A stretch of DNA of 64,000 bases from CALAED01 sp035765195 (GCA_035765195.1 DASTYC010000025.1:89916-153915), one strand, 5' to 3'; counted from the stretch's first letter, positions 32,509-41,912 are shown. The notes: a model not told the origin generated them from the sequence alone. Numbers and translations are program-made.

Positions 32509-33900
32509 TCAAATGCGCGATGCCGCCTCGGTCAAGACGGCGCGCAGGATCCCCTCCATCTCGTCGAAATGCTGCTGTGTGCAGATCAGCGGCGGGGACA
32601 GCTGGACGACCGGATCGCCCCTGTCGTCGGCCCGGCAGATCAGCCCCGCGTCGAAGAGGGCCGGGGATACGTAGCCGCGCAACAGCCGCTCCGACTCCGC
32701 GTCCGTGAAGGTCTCCCTGGTGGCCTTGTCCTTGACCAGTTCGATGCCGTAGAAGTAGCCGTCGCCGCGGATGTCGCCCACGATCGGCAGGTCCGTCAGC
32801 CGTTCCAGCGTGCCGCGAAAACCGGCCTCGTGCGTGCGTACGTTCTCGAGCACCTTCTCCCGCTCGAGGATGTCGAGGTTGGCGAGGGCGACGGCCGCCG
32901 ACACCGGGTGGCCGCCGAAGGTGACGCCGTGCAGGAACGTCGTCGTGCCGGTCAGGAACGGTTCGACCAGCCGGTCGCTGACCAGCATGCCGCCGAGCGG
33001 TGAATAGCCCGATGTGATGCCCTTGGCGAAGGTGATGATGTCGGGCACATAGCCGTACCGCTCCGCGCCGAAGTAATGCCCGAGCCGGCCGAACGCGCAG
33101 ATCACCTCGTCCGATACGAGCAGCACGCCATAGGTGTCGCAGATCTCCCTGACCCGCGCGAAGTAGCCGGGCGGCGGCGGGAAGCAGCCGCCGGCGTTCT
33201 GCACCGGCTCCAGGTACACCGCGGCCACCGACTCCGGGCCCTCCCGCAAGATGGCGCGTTCGATCTCGTCGGCCGCCCACCGGCCGAACTCCTCGATCGA
33301 GTCGCCGAACAGCGGCGCCCGGTAGAAATTGGTGTTGGGAACCCGCACCGACCCCGGCACGAGCGGCTCGAAGGGGTGCTTGATCTCGGCGAGCCCGGTG
33401 ATCGACAGCGCACCCATCGACGTGCCGTGGTAGGCGATGTCGCGGCTGATGACCTTGTAACGGCCGTGCTGGCCGACCTCCCGGAAGTAGCAGCGGGCCA
33501 GCTTCCATGCCGCCTCCACCGCCTCCGACCCGCTGGTGGTGAAGAAGACCCGGTTGAGGTCGCCGGGCGCGAGCACCGCCAGCCGCTCGGCCAGCTCGAC
33601 CGCGTTCGGGTGGGCGTACGACCACAGCGGGAAGTACGCCAGCTCAGCGGCCTGCTTGGCCGCGGCCTCGGCCAGCTCGGACCGGCCGTGCCCGACCTGG
33701 GAGACGAACAGGCCGGCCAGCCCGTCGAGGTAACGCTTGCCCGAGTCGTCGAAGACGTACGGCCCGTCGCCCCGCACGATCAGCGGGACCTCGCCGTCCG
33801 CGTACGCCGCCATTCGGGTGAAATGCAGCCACAGATGGCGCTTGGCCGCCTCCTGCAGTGACGCCGGGTCCTGCAGACGCGGCTTCGATGGGAAGCTCAT
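32509..33900 (-). CDS. Class III aminotransferase, probably polyamine or omega-amino acid:pyruvate type
   Basis: A PLP enzyme of 463 residues. The PLP lysine is in DIITFAKGITSGYSPLGG, the Asp in LVSDEVICAFGRLG, and phosphate-binding residues in TTSGSEAVEAAWKLA. The N-terminal LWLHFTRMAAY and length fit the putrescine/beta-alanine:pyruvate group (SpuC-like). Its start overlaps the AsnC stop (ATGA), and a polyamine importer is divergent, so polyamine or derived-amine degradation is the likely role. No aldehyde dehydrogenase is adjacent; the nearest is at 47.4 kb. Exact substrate unknown. Confidence 0.88.
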   Translation of the reverse strand: MSFPSKPRLQDPASLQEAAKRHLWLHFTRMAAYADGEVPLIVRGDGPYVFDDSGKRYLDGLAGLFVSQVGHGRSELAEAAAKQAAELAYFPLWSYAHPNAVELAERLAVLAPGDLNRVFFTTSGSEAVEAAWKLARCYFREVGQHGRYKVISRDIAYHGTSMGALSITGLAEIKHPFEPLVPGSVRVPNTNFYRAPLFGDSIEEFGRWAADEIERAILREGPESVAAVYLEPVQNAGGCFPPPPGYFARVREICDTYGVLLVSDEVICAFGRLGHYFGAERYGYVPDIITFAKGITSGYSPLGGMLVSDRLVEPFLTGTTTFLHGVTFGGHPVSAAVALANLDILEREKVLENVRTHEAGFRGTLERLTDLPIVGDIRGDGYFYGIELVKDKATRETFTDAESERLLRGYVSPALFDAGLICRADDRGDPVVQLSPPLICTQQHFDEMEGILRAVLTEAASRI

Positions 33901-34499
33901 CGGGTCCCCCAGGAGTAGGTCTGCTTGCGCAGCTTCAGATAGACGAAGGTCTCGGTGCTGGTGACGGTCGGCACGGACCGGATGCGCCCGAGGAGCTCGA
34001 GCAGCTGCTCGTCGCTCTCGCAGACCAGCTCCACGAGGATGTCGAACGAGCCGGCGGTGACGACGACGTAGTCGATTTCCTCCATCTCGGCCAGATGGTC
34101 GGCCACGGCCACGAGATCGCCCTCGCACTTGATGGCGATCATCACCTGCCGTTGGAAGCCGAGCATCAGTGGATCCGTGACCGCCACGATCTGCATGACA
34201 CCCGTCTCGAGGAGTTTTTGCACTCTTTGCCGTACGGCGGCCTCGGACAGGCCCACGGCCTTGCCGATCGCGGCGTACGATCGCCGCCCGTCCTGCTGAA
34301 GCTGCTCGATGATCAGCTTGGCGATGGCGTCGAGCTGCACGGCGCCCGCGGACCCCCCCGCGGAAATCGGTTGCCGACCGCTCTTGGGATCTACTGTCAT
34401 GGGCGCCTTTGCCTGGACCTTCTGCGCCTTTGCCGAGGCTTTCGCGGGCGACTGCACCGTGGCCCGATGGCGCATCGGCGGGACGTTGAGGTCGGTCAT
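33897..34499 (-). CDS. Lrp/AsnC-family transcriptional regulator
   Basis: A 200-residue regulator. A basic, Ala/Lys-rich N-terminal extension of about 55 residues precedes the HTH (IIEQLQQDGRRSYAAIGKAV, then GLSEAAVRQRVQKLLE). The C-terminal RAM ligand domain is complete (TDPLMLGFQRQVMIAIKCEG and TAGSFDILVELVC). The ATG at 34499 has GGAGGCG upstream. It overlaps the aminotransferase start and faces potA. The big inverted repeat at 34560-34605 is its probable operator. Confidence 0.93.
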   Translation of the reverse strand: MTDLNVPPMRHRATVQSPAKASAKAQKVQAKAPMTVDPKSGRQPISAGGSAGAVQLDAIAKLIIEQLQQDGRRSYAAIGKAVGLSEAAVRQRVQKLLETGVMQIVAVTDPLMLGFQRQVMIAIKCEGDLVAVADHLAEMEEIDYVVVTAGSFDILVELVCESDEQLLELLGRIRSVPTVTSTETFVYLKLRKQTYSWGTR

Positions 34500-34559
34500 G
34501 GCGGCGCCTCCTGTCGGTGCCTCCTCGCTGCGCCATCGTGTCAGTTTGTGATGTTTTGT

Positions 34560-34605
34560 CAAGTGATTTCGTAGCAATTCGGCATCGTCGCTACGGAATC
34601 ACTTG
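34560..34605. promoter_or_regulatory. 16-bp inverted repeat, probable AsnC operator for aminotransferase and pot genes
   Basis: CAAGTGATTTCGTAGC (34560-34575) and GCTACGGAATCACTTG (34590-34605) pair with a single mismatch around 14 bases. The 46-base element is AT-richer than its surroundings and lies at the centre of the divergent promoter region between asnC and potA. Lrp/AsnC proteins bind such symmetrical sites as dimers or larger oligomers. Assignment to this regulator is inferred from position. Confidence 0.7.
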
Positions 34606-34676
34606 TCTGTATCCTCTTCGTCTGCCATGGTCAGGCCAAGGTCGGCCGCTCGGGGAGCGCTCGAGGAGGGTTGTGG

Positions 34677-35786
34677 ATGACGGAACCGGTTCCCGCCATC
34701 GAGCTCGTCGGTCTGGTGAAGACCTTCACCGCGTACGGCGAGGAGGTCCAGGCCGTCAAGGACGTCGACCTGTCGATCACCGAGGGCGAGTTCTTCTCGA
34801 TGCTCGGCCCCTCGGGGTGCGGCAAGACCACGACGATGCGCATGATCGCCGGCTTCGACGATCCCACCGCGGGCCAGGTGTTCCTGAACGGCGTCAACGT
34901 GGTCGGCGTCCCACCGAACCGGCGCGACGTGAACATGGTGTTCCAGTCCTACGCGCTGTTCCCGCACATGAGCGTGTTCGAGAACGTGGCGTTCGGGTTG
35001 CGCCGCAAGCGGCTGCCCAAGGCGGAGATCGCCCAGCGGGTCGGCGAGATCCTCGAGATCGTCGACCTCACAGGGCGTGAACGACGGCGGCCCCGCGAGC
35101 TGTCCGGCGGCCAGCAACAGCGCGTCGCGCTGGCGAGGGCGCTGGTCAACAAGCCGCGCGCCCTGCTGCTCGACGAGCCGCTCGCCGCGCTCGACCTCAA
35201 GCTGCGCCAGGCGATGCAGGTCGAGCTGAAGCGCATCCAGCGCGAGGTCGGCATCACGTTCGTCTACGTCACCCACGACCAGGGCGAGGCGCTGACGATG
35301 TCCGACCGCATCGCGGTCATGAGCGACGGCCGGATCGAACAGCTCGGCACGCCCCGTGACATCTACGAGCATCCCGCCACGAGATTCGTGGCCGGCTTCA
35401 TCGGCACGTCCAACCTGCTGTCGGGCACGATCAGCGAGGTCGTCGGCCCGCACGCCGTGATCAGGTACGGACCCGAGGAACGTGTCGTCGTGCCCGTCGC
35501 CGACGGCCAGGACGTCGCGCCCGGCGGCGCGCTGGAAGTGACCGTACGACCTGAGAAGATCGACATCTGCGTCGACAAGCCGAACGGCGACGGCTGCGCG
35601 GTGCAGGGCACCGTCACCGAGGTCGTCTATCTCGGCACGTCCACCAACTACAACGTCAAGACATCGACCGGCGCCGACTTCGTGGTGTTCATGCAGAACG
35701 CCTCGTCGGCCGACGACATAGCGGTACGGGGGGACAGCGTGTGGCTGTCGTGGGATCCGCAGCATTCTTCCCCGATAGGAGCCTGA
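34677..35786 (+). CDS. potA: Polyamine ABC transporter ATP-binding protein PotA
   Basis: A 369-residue ATPase subunit. Walker A GPSGCGKTTTMRM, Q-loop NMVFQSYALFPHM, signature LSGGQQQRVALARAL, Walker B ALLLDEPLAALD, switch THDQGEAL. The C-terminal TOBE domain (about 290-369) ends VRGDSVWLSWDP. The ATG at 34677 has GAGGAG upstream. First gene of potABCD-type operon: one base separates it from potD. Probably controlled by the divergent AsnC. Confidence 0.95.
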   Translation: MTEPVPAIELVGLVKTFTAYGEEVQAVKDVDLSITEGEFFSMLGPSGCGKTTTMRMIAGFDDPTAGQVFLNGVNVVGVPPNRRDVNMVFQSYALFPHMSVFENVAFGLRRKRLPKAEIAQRVGEILEIVDLTGRERRRPRELSGGQQQRVALARALVNKPRALLLDEPLAALDLKLRQAMQVELKRIQREVGITFVYVTHDQGEALTMSDRIAVMSDGRIEQLGTPRDIYEHPATRFVAGFIGTSNLLSGTISEVVGPHAVIRYGPEERVVVPVADGQDVAPGGALEVTVRPEKIDICVDKPNGDGCAVQGTVTEVVYLGTSTNYNVKTSTGADFVVFMQNASSADDIAVRGDSVWLSWDPQHSSPIGA

Positions 35787-35787
35787 G

Positions 35788-37026
35788 GTGAACGAGCACA
35801 TCGACCCCGCCCTGCTGCGAGGCCTGACCCGGCGGCGCTACGACCGGCGCGATCTGCTGCGATTGTCCGCGGTGGCCGGGGCCGGGCTCGCGCTGACGGC
35901 CTGCGGAGTGAAGGGCAAGAAGGCGGCCCCGCCCAAGCAGAGCGACGTGCAGAAGTACTGGGCCGGCAAGCAGAAGAACGGCCACGTCAACTTCGCCAAC
36001 TGGCCGCTCTATATGGATCCGAAGCAGCCGGAGCTGAAGAAGTTCACCGCGGCCACCGGCATCACCGTGACGTACAAAGAGGTCATCCAGGACAACCCGT
36101 CGTGGTTCGCCAAGATCCAGCCACAGCTCGCGGCCGGCCAGTCGATCGGCTACGACCTGATGGTGGTGACGAACGGCATCGAGTTCAGCGAGCTCGTCGA
36201 GCTCGGCTACCTCGCCCCGCTCGACCACGGCAAGCTGCCGAACTACGCCAAGCACGCCGCGGCGGAGTACAAGAAGGAGGCCTTCGACCCGGGCAACGTC
36301 TTCAGCATCCCGTGGACGTCCGGCATGACCGGCATCGGCTACAACCCCACGTACGTGAAGACACCGCCCACCAAGATCGCCGACCTGTGGGATCCGAAGT
36401 ACAAGGGCAAGGTCGGCATGATGTCCGACACCCAGGAGATCGGCAACTTCGCCATGCTGGTGAACGGCGTCAAGCCGGAGACCTCGGGCCCGGCCGACTG
36501 GACGAAGGCGGCGGACAAGCTCAAGGAGCAGCGCGACCAGGGGCTCGTCCGCAAGTACTACGAGCAGGACTACATCAAGCCGCTGACGAGCGGCGACGTC
36601 TGGCTCACCATGGCCTGGTCGGGCGACATCTTCCAGCAGAACGTCTCGGAGGGCACCAATCTGCGGTTCGTGATCCCCGAAGAGGGCGCCACGATCTGGA
36701 CCGACAACATGATGATCCCCAGGACCGCGGAGAACCCGGTCGACGCGATCATGCTGATGGACTTCTTCTACGACCCGGTCAACGCCGCCAGCCTGGCCGA
36801 GTACATCAACTACGTCACCCCCGTGCCCGGCACCCGCGACATCATCCGGGCCGACGCGGCGAAGGCCTCGGGGGAGGACAAGAAGGCGCTGGAGCAGGTC
36901 GCCGACAGCCCGCTCGTGTTCCCGTCCGAGGCCGACTACGCCAAGATGCACAGCTACCGATCGTTCAAGAACGCACAGGAAAGGCAGCAGTACCAGTCCG
37001 TTTTCCAGCCCATCGTCCAGTCGTGA
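35788..37026 (+). CDS. potD: Polyamine-binding lipoprotein PotD-like
   Basis: The extracellular substrate-binding subunit (412 residues, GTG start). N-terminus with twin arginines and lipobox: YDRRDLLRLSAVAGAGLALT, then AC, so a Tat-exported lipoprotein is likely. The mature protein has the PotD/PotF fold: NFANWPLYMDPKQPELKKF, then GYDLMVVTNGIEFSELVELG. Seven bases separate it from potB. Spermidine/putrescine specificity is inferred from family. Confidence 0.93.
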   Translation: MNEHIDPALLRGLTRRRYDRRDLLRLSAVAGAGLALTACGVKGKKAAPPKQSDVQKYWAGKQKNGHVNFANWPLYMDPKQPELKKFTAATGITVTYKEVIQDNPSWFAKIQPQLAAGQSIGYDLMVVTNGIEFSELVELGYLAPLDHGKLPNYAKHAAAEYKKEAFDPGNVFSIPWTSGMTGIGYNPTYVKTPPTKIADLWDPKYKGKVGMMSDTQEIGNFAMLVNGVKPETSGPADWTKAADKLKEQRDQGLVRKYYEQDYIKPLTSGDVWLTMAWSGDIFQQNVSEGTNLRFVIPEEGATIWTDNMMIPRTAENPVDAIMLMDFFYDPVNAASLAEYINYVTPVPGTRDIIRADAAKASGEDKKALEQVADSPLVFPSEADYAKMHSYRSFKNAQERQQYQSVFQPIVQS

Positions 37027-37033
37027 GCGGTTC

Positions 37034-37900
37034 GTGAACGCCCGGCTGCGCGCCCGGCTGACGCCGTACGCGCTGCTGCTGCCCGGCGGGCTGTGGCTGC
37101 TGATCTTCTTCGTGGTGCCGCTGGTCGCGATGGTGTCGCTGTCGTTGCAGCAGGGCGACATCGTGAACGGCTACACGTTGACGTGGCACTGGCAGACCTA
37201 CGTCGACGGGATCCGCCAATACCACGACCAGATCATCAGGTCGCTCGGCTACGGCGGCGTCTCCACGGTGCTGCAGCTGGCGATCGGCTACCCGGTGGCG
37301 TACTGGATCGCCTTCTACGGTGGCCGCCGCAAGTCGGTCTACCTGTTCCTGCTGCTGTTGCCCTTCTTCGTGTCGTTCGTGCTGCGGACCATCGCATGGC
37401 AGTTCTTCCTGTCCGACAACGGGATCCTGCTCGGCCCGCTCAAGGACATCGGCATGGTGCCCGAGGACTTCCACCTGCTCGCCCGCAGCACCGCGGTGAT
37501 CGGCGGGCTCACGTACAACTACCTGCCGTTCATGGTGCTGCCGCTGTACGTCGCGCTGGAGCGGGTGGACCGCGGGCTCGTCGAGGCCGCGCACGATCTG
37601 TACGCGAGCCGCGTGCAGACGTTCGTCCGTGTGGTCTTGCCCCTGTCGCTGCCCGGAGTGTTCGCCGGCGTGCTCATCACGTTCGTGCCGGCCAGCTCCG
37701 ACTATGTGAACGCCAGCATCCTCGGCGGGCCGCAGAACTCCATGATCGGCAATGTCATCCAGAACCAGTATCTGATCAACCAGACGTATCCCACGGCCGC
37801 GGCGCTGTCGTTCACGCTGATGGCGATCCTGCTGATCGGCATCTTCATGTACGCGCGGGCGCTCGGCACCGAAGACGTCCTGGAGGCGGCGGCTCGATGA
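37034..37900 (+). CDS. potB: Polyamine ABC transporter permease PotB
   Basis: A 288-residue permease with six membrane helices. The EAA loop for contact with PotA is EAAHDLYASRVQTFVRVVLPL. The N-terminus LTPYALLLPGGLWLLIFFVV is typical. GTG start. Its stop overlaps the potC start (ATGA). Confidence 0.93.
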   Translation: MNARLRARLTPYALLLPGGLWLLIFFVVPLVAMVSLSLQQGDIVNGYTLTWHWQTYVDGIRQYHDQIIRSLGYGGVSTVLQLAIGYPVAYWIAFYGGRRKSVYLFLLLLPFFVSFVLRTIAWQFFLSDNGILLGPLKDIGMVPEDFHLLARSTAVIGGLTYNYLPFMVLPLYVALERVDRGLVEAAHDLYASRVQTFVRVVLPLSLPGVFAGVLITFVPASSDYVNASILGGPQNSMIGNVIQNQYLINQTYPTAAALSFTLMAILLIGIFMYARALGTEDVLEAAAR

Positions 37901-38769
37901 ACACGACCGTCTCCGGCCCGTCCCCGTCGCCCCCGCCCCCGCCCGTGACCGCTTCGCCGGCCGCCGTCGCGCCCGGCGGGCGCCGCCGGCACGGGCCGCC
38001 GCGGGTCCGGCTGCTCACGATCTACACGTGGGCGGTGATCGTGTGGCTGTGCCTGCCGATCGCGGTGATGATCCTCTTCGGCTTCAACGACACCCGCGGC
38101 CGTTTCAACAACACCTGGCAGGGCTTCACGGTCAAGTGGTACGGCCGGTTGTTCCAGATTCAGGATCTGACCGTCGCGATGCGCAACTCGCTCATCATCG
38201 CCCTGCTCACGATGGTGATCGCGGGCGGCATCGGCACGATGGTCGGGCTCGCGCTGGGGCGCTACCGGTTCCGCGGCGCCGGCGCGACCAACCTGGTGAT
38301 GTTCGCGGCGATCTCCTCACCCGAGATCGTGATGGGCGCGTCGCTGCTGTCGCTGTTCGTCACGATGAGCGTGCCGCTCGGCTTCGTCACCATCCTCATC
38401 GCGCACGTGATGTTCTCGGTCTCCTTCGTCGCGGTGACCGTGCGGGCGCGGGTGATGACGCTCGATCCCGCGCTGGAGGAGGCGGCCCGCGATCTCGGGG
38501 CGGGCGCGTGGGCCACCTTCCGGTACGTCACGTTCCCGATGATCTTCCCCGGGGTGCTCGCGGGCGGGCTGCTCGCCTTCGCCCTGTCCATCGACGACTT
38601 TGTGATCACGAGCTTCAACGCCGGCAGCACAACGACCTTCCCCCTGTGGATCTGGGGGGCCACAAAGGTCGGCCTCCCACCTCAGGTCAACGTCATGGGC
38701 ACGTTGATCTTCGCCGGAGGGGTGGTCCTGGCGATCGGCACGGCCATGGCCGGCCGCCGCCGGAGCTGA
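37897..38769 (+). CDS. potC: Polyamine ABC transporter permease PotC
   Basis: A 290-residue second permease. A Pro/Ser-rich cytoplasmic N-terminus (PSPSPPPPP) of about 45 residues precedes six helices. EAA loop EEAARDLGAGAWATFRYVTF; the start of the core is GFNDTRGRFNNTWQGFTVKW. It ends the potABCD-type operon; a hairpin follows 27 bases later. Confidence 0.93.
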   Translation: MNTTVSGPSPSPPPPPVTASPAAVAPGGRRRHGPPRVRLLTIYTWAVIVWLCLPIAVMILFGFNDTRGRFNNTWQGFTVKWYGRLFQIQDLTVAMRNSLIIALLTMVIAGGIGTMVGLALGRYRFRGAGATNLVMFAAISSPEIVMGASLLSLFVTMSVPLGFVTILIAHVMFSVSFVAVTVRARVMTLDPALEEAARDLGAGAWATFRYVTFPMIFPGVLAGGLLAFALSIDDFVITSFNAGSTTTFPLWIWGATKVGLPPQVNVMGTLIFAGGVVLAIGTAMAGRRRS

Positions 38770-38795
38770 GGCGCCGCCAAGGGCGAGGCGCCGCC

Positions 38796-38827
38796 GCAAG
38801 ATCATCATTGCCGGGGCGTGATCTTGC
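38796..38827. terminator. Hairpin terminator after potC
   Basis: GCAAGATCA (38796-38804) pairs with TGATCTTGC (38819-38827). A second GC-rich stem (GGGCGGC ... GCCGCCC) follows near 38843-38876, before the convergent gene at 38906. Confidence 0.7.
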
Positions 38828-38905
38828 AGCGGTGTCCCCGGCCGGCGTGGGCGGCGCGGCGACGAGATGGGGCCGCCCGCCCGCACCCCGGCTCGCGCCG
38901 GTCGG

Positions 38906-39439
38906 TCAGTAGTCGGGGGACTCGTCCTTGGCCAGGGAGATCATCGACGAGATGTCGAAGTAGAGCTGCTCGGGATAGGGCAGGAAGACGACGTTCCGCA
39001 GCGCCTGGTCCTGGCCGGTCGACTCCAGGACCACCGTGCCGTAGCCGAGCATGCGGCCGAGCAGCGACCGGTCGAGGGTGATGTCGCTGACCTTCTCCAG
39101 CGGCATCATCGCGATCCGCCGGTTCAAGACGCCGCTGATCAACGTGACGCGGTACTCGGTGATCACGAAATAGGTCACCGACCAGCCGATGAGCCGCCAC
39201 ACCAGCCAGCCGACCACGCCGAGCCAGGCCAGCCACAGCAGCGTCGCGCCGCTCCCGCCGTCGAGCCACGCGCTGGCGAGCCCGGCGAGGACGAGCCCGC
39301 CGAAGGCCGCGGTGACCGGCGCGAGCAGCGACGCCGGATGCCGCCGGATCGTGAGCCGGTTGACCTCGTACGATGTGAGGTACTTGTCGATCGAACGCGA
39401 GCCGAAATCGCGCAGCATCATGAACTCGGGCAGGCCCAT
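38906..39439 (-). CDS. Bacterial PH-domain (bPH2/YdbS-like) membrane protein
   Basis: A 177-residue protein. Two hydrophobic spans (about 45-65, LLAPVTAAFGGLVLAGLASA; 70-95, LLWLAWLGVVGWLVWRLIGW) precede the PH core TYFVITEYRVTLISGVLNRR and KVSDITLDRSLLGRMLGYGT. The ATG at 39439 is chosen from the MGLPEFM context. Function unknown; single gene, convergent to pot, divergent from moxR. Confidence 0.88.
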   Translation of the reverse strand: MGLPEFMMLRDFGSRSIDKYLTSYEVNRLTIRRHPASLLAPVTAAFGGLVLAGLASAWLDGGSGATLLWLAWLGVVGWLVWRLIGWSVTYFVITEYRVTLISGVLNRRIAMMPLEKVSDITLDRSLLGRMLGYGTVVLESTGQDQALRNVVFLPYPEQLYFDISSMISLAKDESPDY

Positions 39440-39606
39440 GACGCGATGGTACGGCGTCGCGGAGCGCATTCCGGGCCGGAAACGGACGGGTGTCGTTGAG
39501 GTACTGTCGAACGCGGTTCGGTTTGTCCTTCCCGTTGTCCTTTCCCGTTTGTCCTTCCCGCGCCCTCACTCGCTGATGCGAGTCGACCGCCGACGCAGGA
39601 GCCCAG

Positions 39607-40467
39607 ATGACGCAACTGTTCACCGCTCCCGACGACGTCCGCGACCGGCTGGCCGCCGTCGGCTACCTGCCCGACGGCGCGATCGCGACCACGGTGTTCC
39701 TGGCCGCCGCGCTCGGCAAGCCGCTGCTCGTCGAGGGACCGGCCGGCGTGGGCAAGACAGAGCTCGCCAAGGCGGTGGCGGCGGCCGCCGGCGCCGGGCT
39801 GGTGCGGCTGCAGTGCTACGAGGGGCTCGACGAGGCCCGCGCCCTGTATGAGTGGAACTACAAGAAGCAGCTGCTGCGCATCCAGGCGTCGACCGGAGAC
39901 TGGGACGCGGTGCACGACGACATCTTCACCGAGGAGTTCCTCCTCGAACGGCCGCTGCTGCGGGCGATCCGGCGCACCGAGCCGACCGTCTTGCTGATCG
40001 ACGAGACCGACAAGGCTGACGTGGAGGTCGAGGGGCTGCTGCTCGAGGTGCTGTCGGACTTCCAGGTGACGATTCCCGAGCTCGGGACGGTCGCGGCCGC
40101 GCGCCGCCCGTTCGTGGTGCTCACCTCCAACGCCACCCGCGAGCTGTCCGAGGCACTCAAGCGGCGCTGTCTCTACCTGCACCTGGACTACCCCGCGCCG
40201 GAACGGGAGCGCGACATTGTGCTCGCCCAGGTGCCCGGCATCGAGGAGACGCTGGTCGCCAAGCTGGTCCAGCTCGTCGCCATGCTGCGTGCCCTGGAGA
40301 TCAAGAAACCGCCCTCCATCGCCGAGACCATCGACTGGGCCCGCACCCTCGTCGCGCTCGGTCTCGACGATCTCGACGAACAGGCGGTGTCGGCCACGCT
40401 CGGCGTCGTCCTCAAGCACGTCTCCGACCAGGAGCGGGCGCGCAAGGAGCTGACGCGTGTCCCCTAG
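39607..40467 (+). CDS. MoxR-family AAA+ ATPase
   Basis: A 286-residue chaperone-like ATPase. Walker A GPAGVGKTELAKAV, Walker B TVLLIDETDKAD, sensor 1 VLTSNATRELSEAL, and the LQCYEGLDEARALYEWNYK segment typical of the MoxR/CoxD branch. AGGAG stands before the ATG. Just upstream of a VWA gene, the usual MoxR/VWA pair that matures or inserts metal into client enzymes. No client enzyme such as a CO dehydrogenase is in the window. Confidence 0.93.
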   Translation: MTQLFTAPDDVRDRLAAVGYLPDGAIATTVFLAAALGKPLLVEGPAGVGKTELAKAVAAAAGAGLVRLQCYEGLDEARALYEWNYKKQLLRIQASTGDWDAVHDDIFTEEFLLERPLLRAIRRTEPTVLLIDETDKADVEVEGLLLEVLSDFQVTIPELGTVAAARRPFVVLTSNATRELSEALKRRCLYLHLDYPAPERERDIVLAQVPGIEETLVAKLVQLVAMLRALEIKKPPSIAETIDWARTLVALGLDDLDEQAVSATLGVVLKHVSDQERARKELTRVP

Positions 40468-40499
40468 ATCCGGGGGGCGTGATCCACGAGGCGCGGGCC

Positions 40500-41912
40500 A
40501 TGTCGCTGCTTGACCGGCACGCGGACTTCGTGGCCGCGCTGCGCGGTGCCGGGCTTCCCGTCTCGCCGGTCGAGGGGCTGGACGCCGTACGGGCCATGGC
40601 GGTCATCGACCTGGGCGATCGAGAGTCGCTGCGCGCCGCCTACGCCGGAACGCTCGTCAAGAGCCCGGCGCACCGGGCGACCTTCGACACGTTGTTCGAC
40701 CTGTGGTTCCCGCCGGTGATCGGCTCCGGCGACTCGGAACCCGGCGCGGGGGCGCCCGAGGAGGACCGCCCCGCCCCGGGTGCGGCCGCCGGCGCAGCCG
40801 CGAGCCGCCGCGACCCGGAACTGAACGCGCTGCGCGACCGGCTGGCCGAGTTGCTGCTCGCCGGCGACGACGCGGGCCTGCGCGGGCTCGCGCGGACGGC
40901 CGTCGCCCGCTACGGCAGGGCGCCGGCGGCGCCCGGCCGGCAGTCGTGGTTCTCCTTCGGCGTGCTGCGGGCCCTGTCGCCGGAGACCCTGATGGCCCGG
41001 CTGCTGCGGGAGACGCTGGCCGGGCGGGAACGGGGCGGCATGGCCGAACGGGTCGCCCGGCAGACGCTCACCTCTCGGATCGCCCGGTTCGAGGACATGA
41101 TCGCCGCGGACGTACGCCGGCGGATCGCCGAGGAGTCGGGCATCGAGCGGATCGCGCGCGCCTCCGTGCGGCCGCCGCTGGAGCGGCTCGACTTCCTGCG
41201 CGCCACCCGGGCCGACCTCGCCGCGCTGCGCCGGGCCGTCTACCCGCTCGCCCGGCGGCTGGCCACCCGGCTGGCGGCCCGGCAGCGGCGTGGGCGGCGC
41301 GGCCGGCTGGACTTCCGCCGCACCATGCGATCGTCGCTGTCCACCGGCGGGGTGCCGGTCATCACCCATCACCGCCCGCCGCGGCCGCACCGGCCCGAGC
41401 TTGTGGTCATCTGCGACGTCAGCGACTCGGTCGCCGCGTTCGCGCACTTCACCCTGCTCCTCACCTTCGCGCTGCGCGAGCAGTTCACCAAGGTGCGGGC
41501 GTTCGCGTTCGTCGACACGCTCGACGAGATCACCAGATTCTTCGCGCCCGGTACGGACATCGTCGAGGCCATGACCCGGCTCGCCCGGGAGGCCAACGTC
41601 ACCCGGCTCAGCGGGCGCACCAACTACGGGCACGCGATCGAGGTGTTCGCCGAGCGCTATGCGGCCGGCGCGGTCGGGCCCAAGACATCGCTGCTCATCC
41701 TGGGCGACGCCCGGTCCAACTACGGCCCGCTGGCCACCGATACACTGACCGCGATCGTTGACAAGTCAAGGCACGCGTACTGGCTCAATCCCGAGCCGCG
41801 GGCCGACTGGGACACCGCCGACTCCGCGGCCTCGACGTACGGCGAGATCGTGCCTATGTACGAATGCCGAAATGTCGCCCAGCTCACCGAATTCATCCAG
41901 ACGATAGGCTGA
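40500..41912 (+). CDS. VWA-domain (CoxE-like) protein
   Basis: A 470-residue soluble protein paired with MoxR. The N-terminal 300 residues are helical and Arg-rich. The C-terminal VWA domain keeps the MIDAS motif D-x-S-x-S in VVICDVSDSVAAFAHF, the threonine in SGRTNYGHAIEVFAERY, and LLILGDARSNYGPLATD. The ATG at 40500 is chosen over a GTG at 40479. It starts 32 bases after moxR. Acts with MoxR; the client is unknown. Confidence 0.9.
   Translation: MSLLDRHADFVAALRGAGLPVSPVEGLDAVRAMAVIDLGDRESLRAAYAGTLVKSPAHRATFDTLFDLWFPPVIGSGDSEPGAGAPEEDRPAPGAAAGAAASRRDPELNALRDRLAELLLAGDDAGLRGLARTAVARYGRAPAAPGRQSWFSFGVLRALSPETLMARLLRETLAGRERGGMAERVARQTLTSRIARFEDMIAADVRRRIAEESGIERIARASVRPPLERLDFLRATRADLAALRRAVYPLARRLATRLAARQRRGRRGRLDFRRTMRSSLSTGGVPVITHHRPPRPHRPELVVICDVSDSVAAFAHFTLLLTFALREQFTKVRAFAFVDTLDEITRFFAPGTDIVEAMTRLAREANVTRLSGRTNYGHAIEVFAERYAAGAVGPKTSLLILGDARSNYGPLATDTLTAIVDKSRHAYWLNPEPRADWDTADSAASTYGEIVPMYECRNVAQLTEFIQTIG

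Noticed and set aside
32384..32674. 96-residue plus-strand frame starting in the spacer before the aminotransferase end
   Set aside because: Most of it is antisense to the aminotransferase, with Arg/Pro/Ser composition and no ribosome site.
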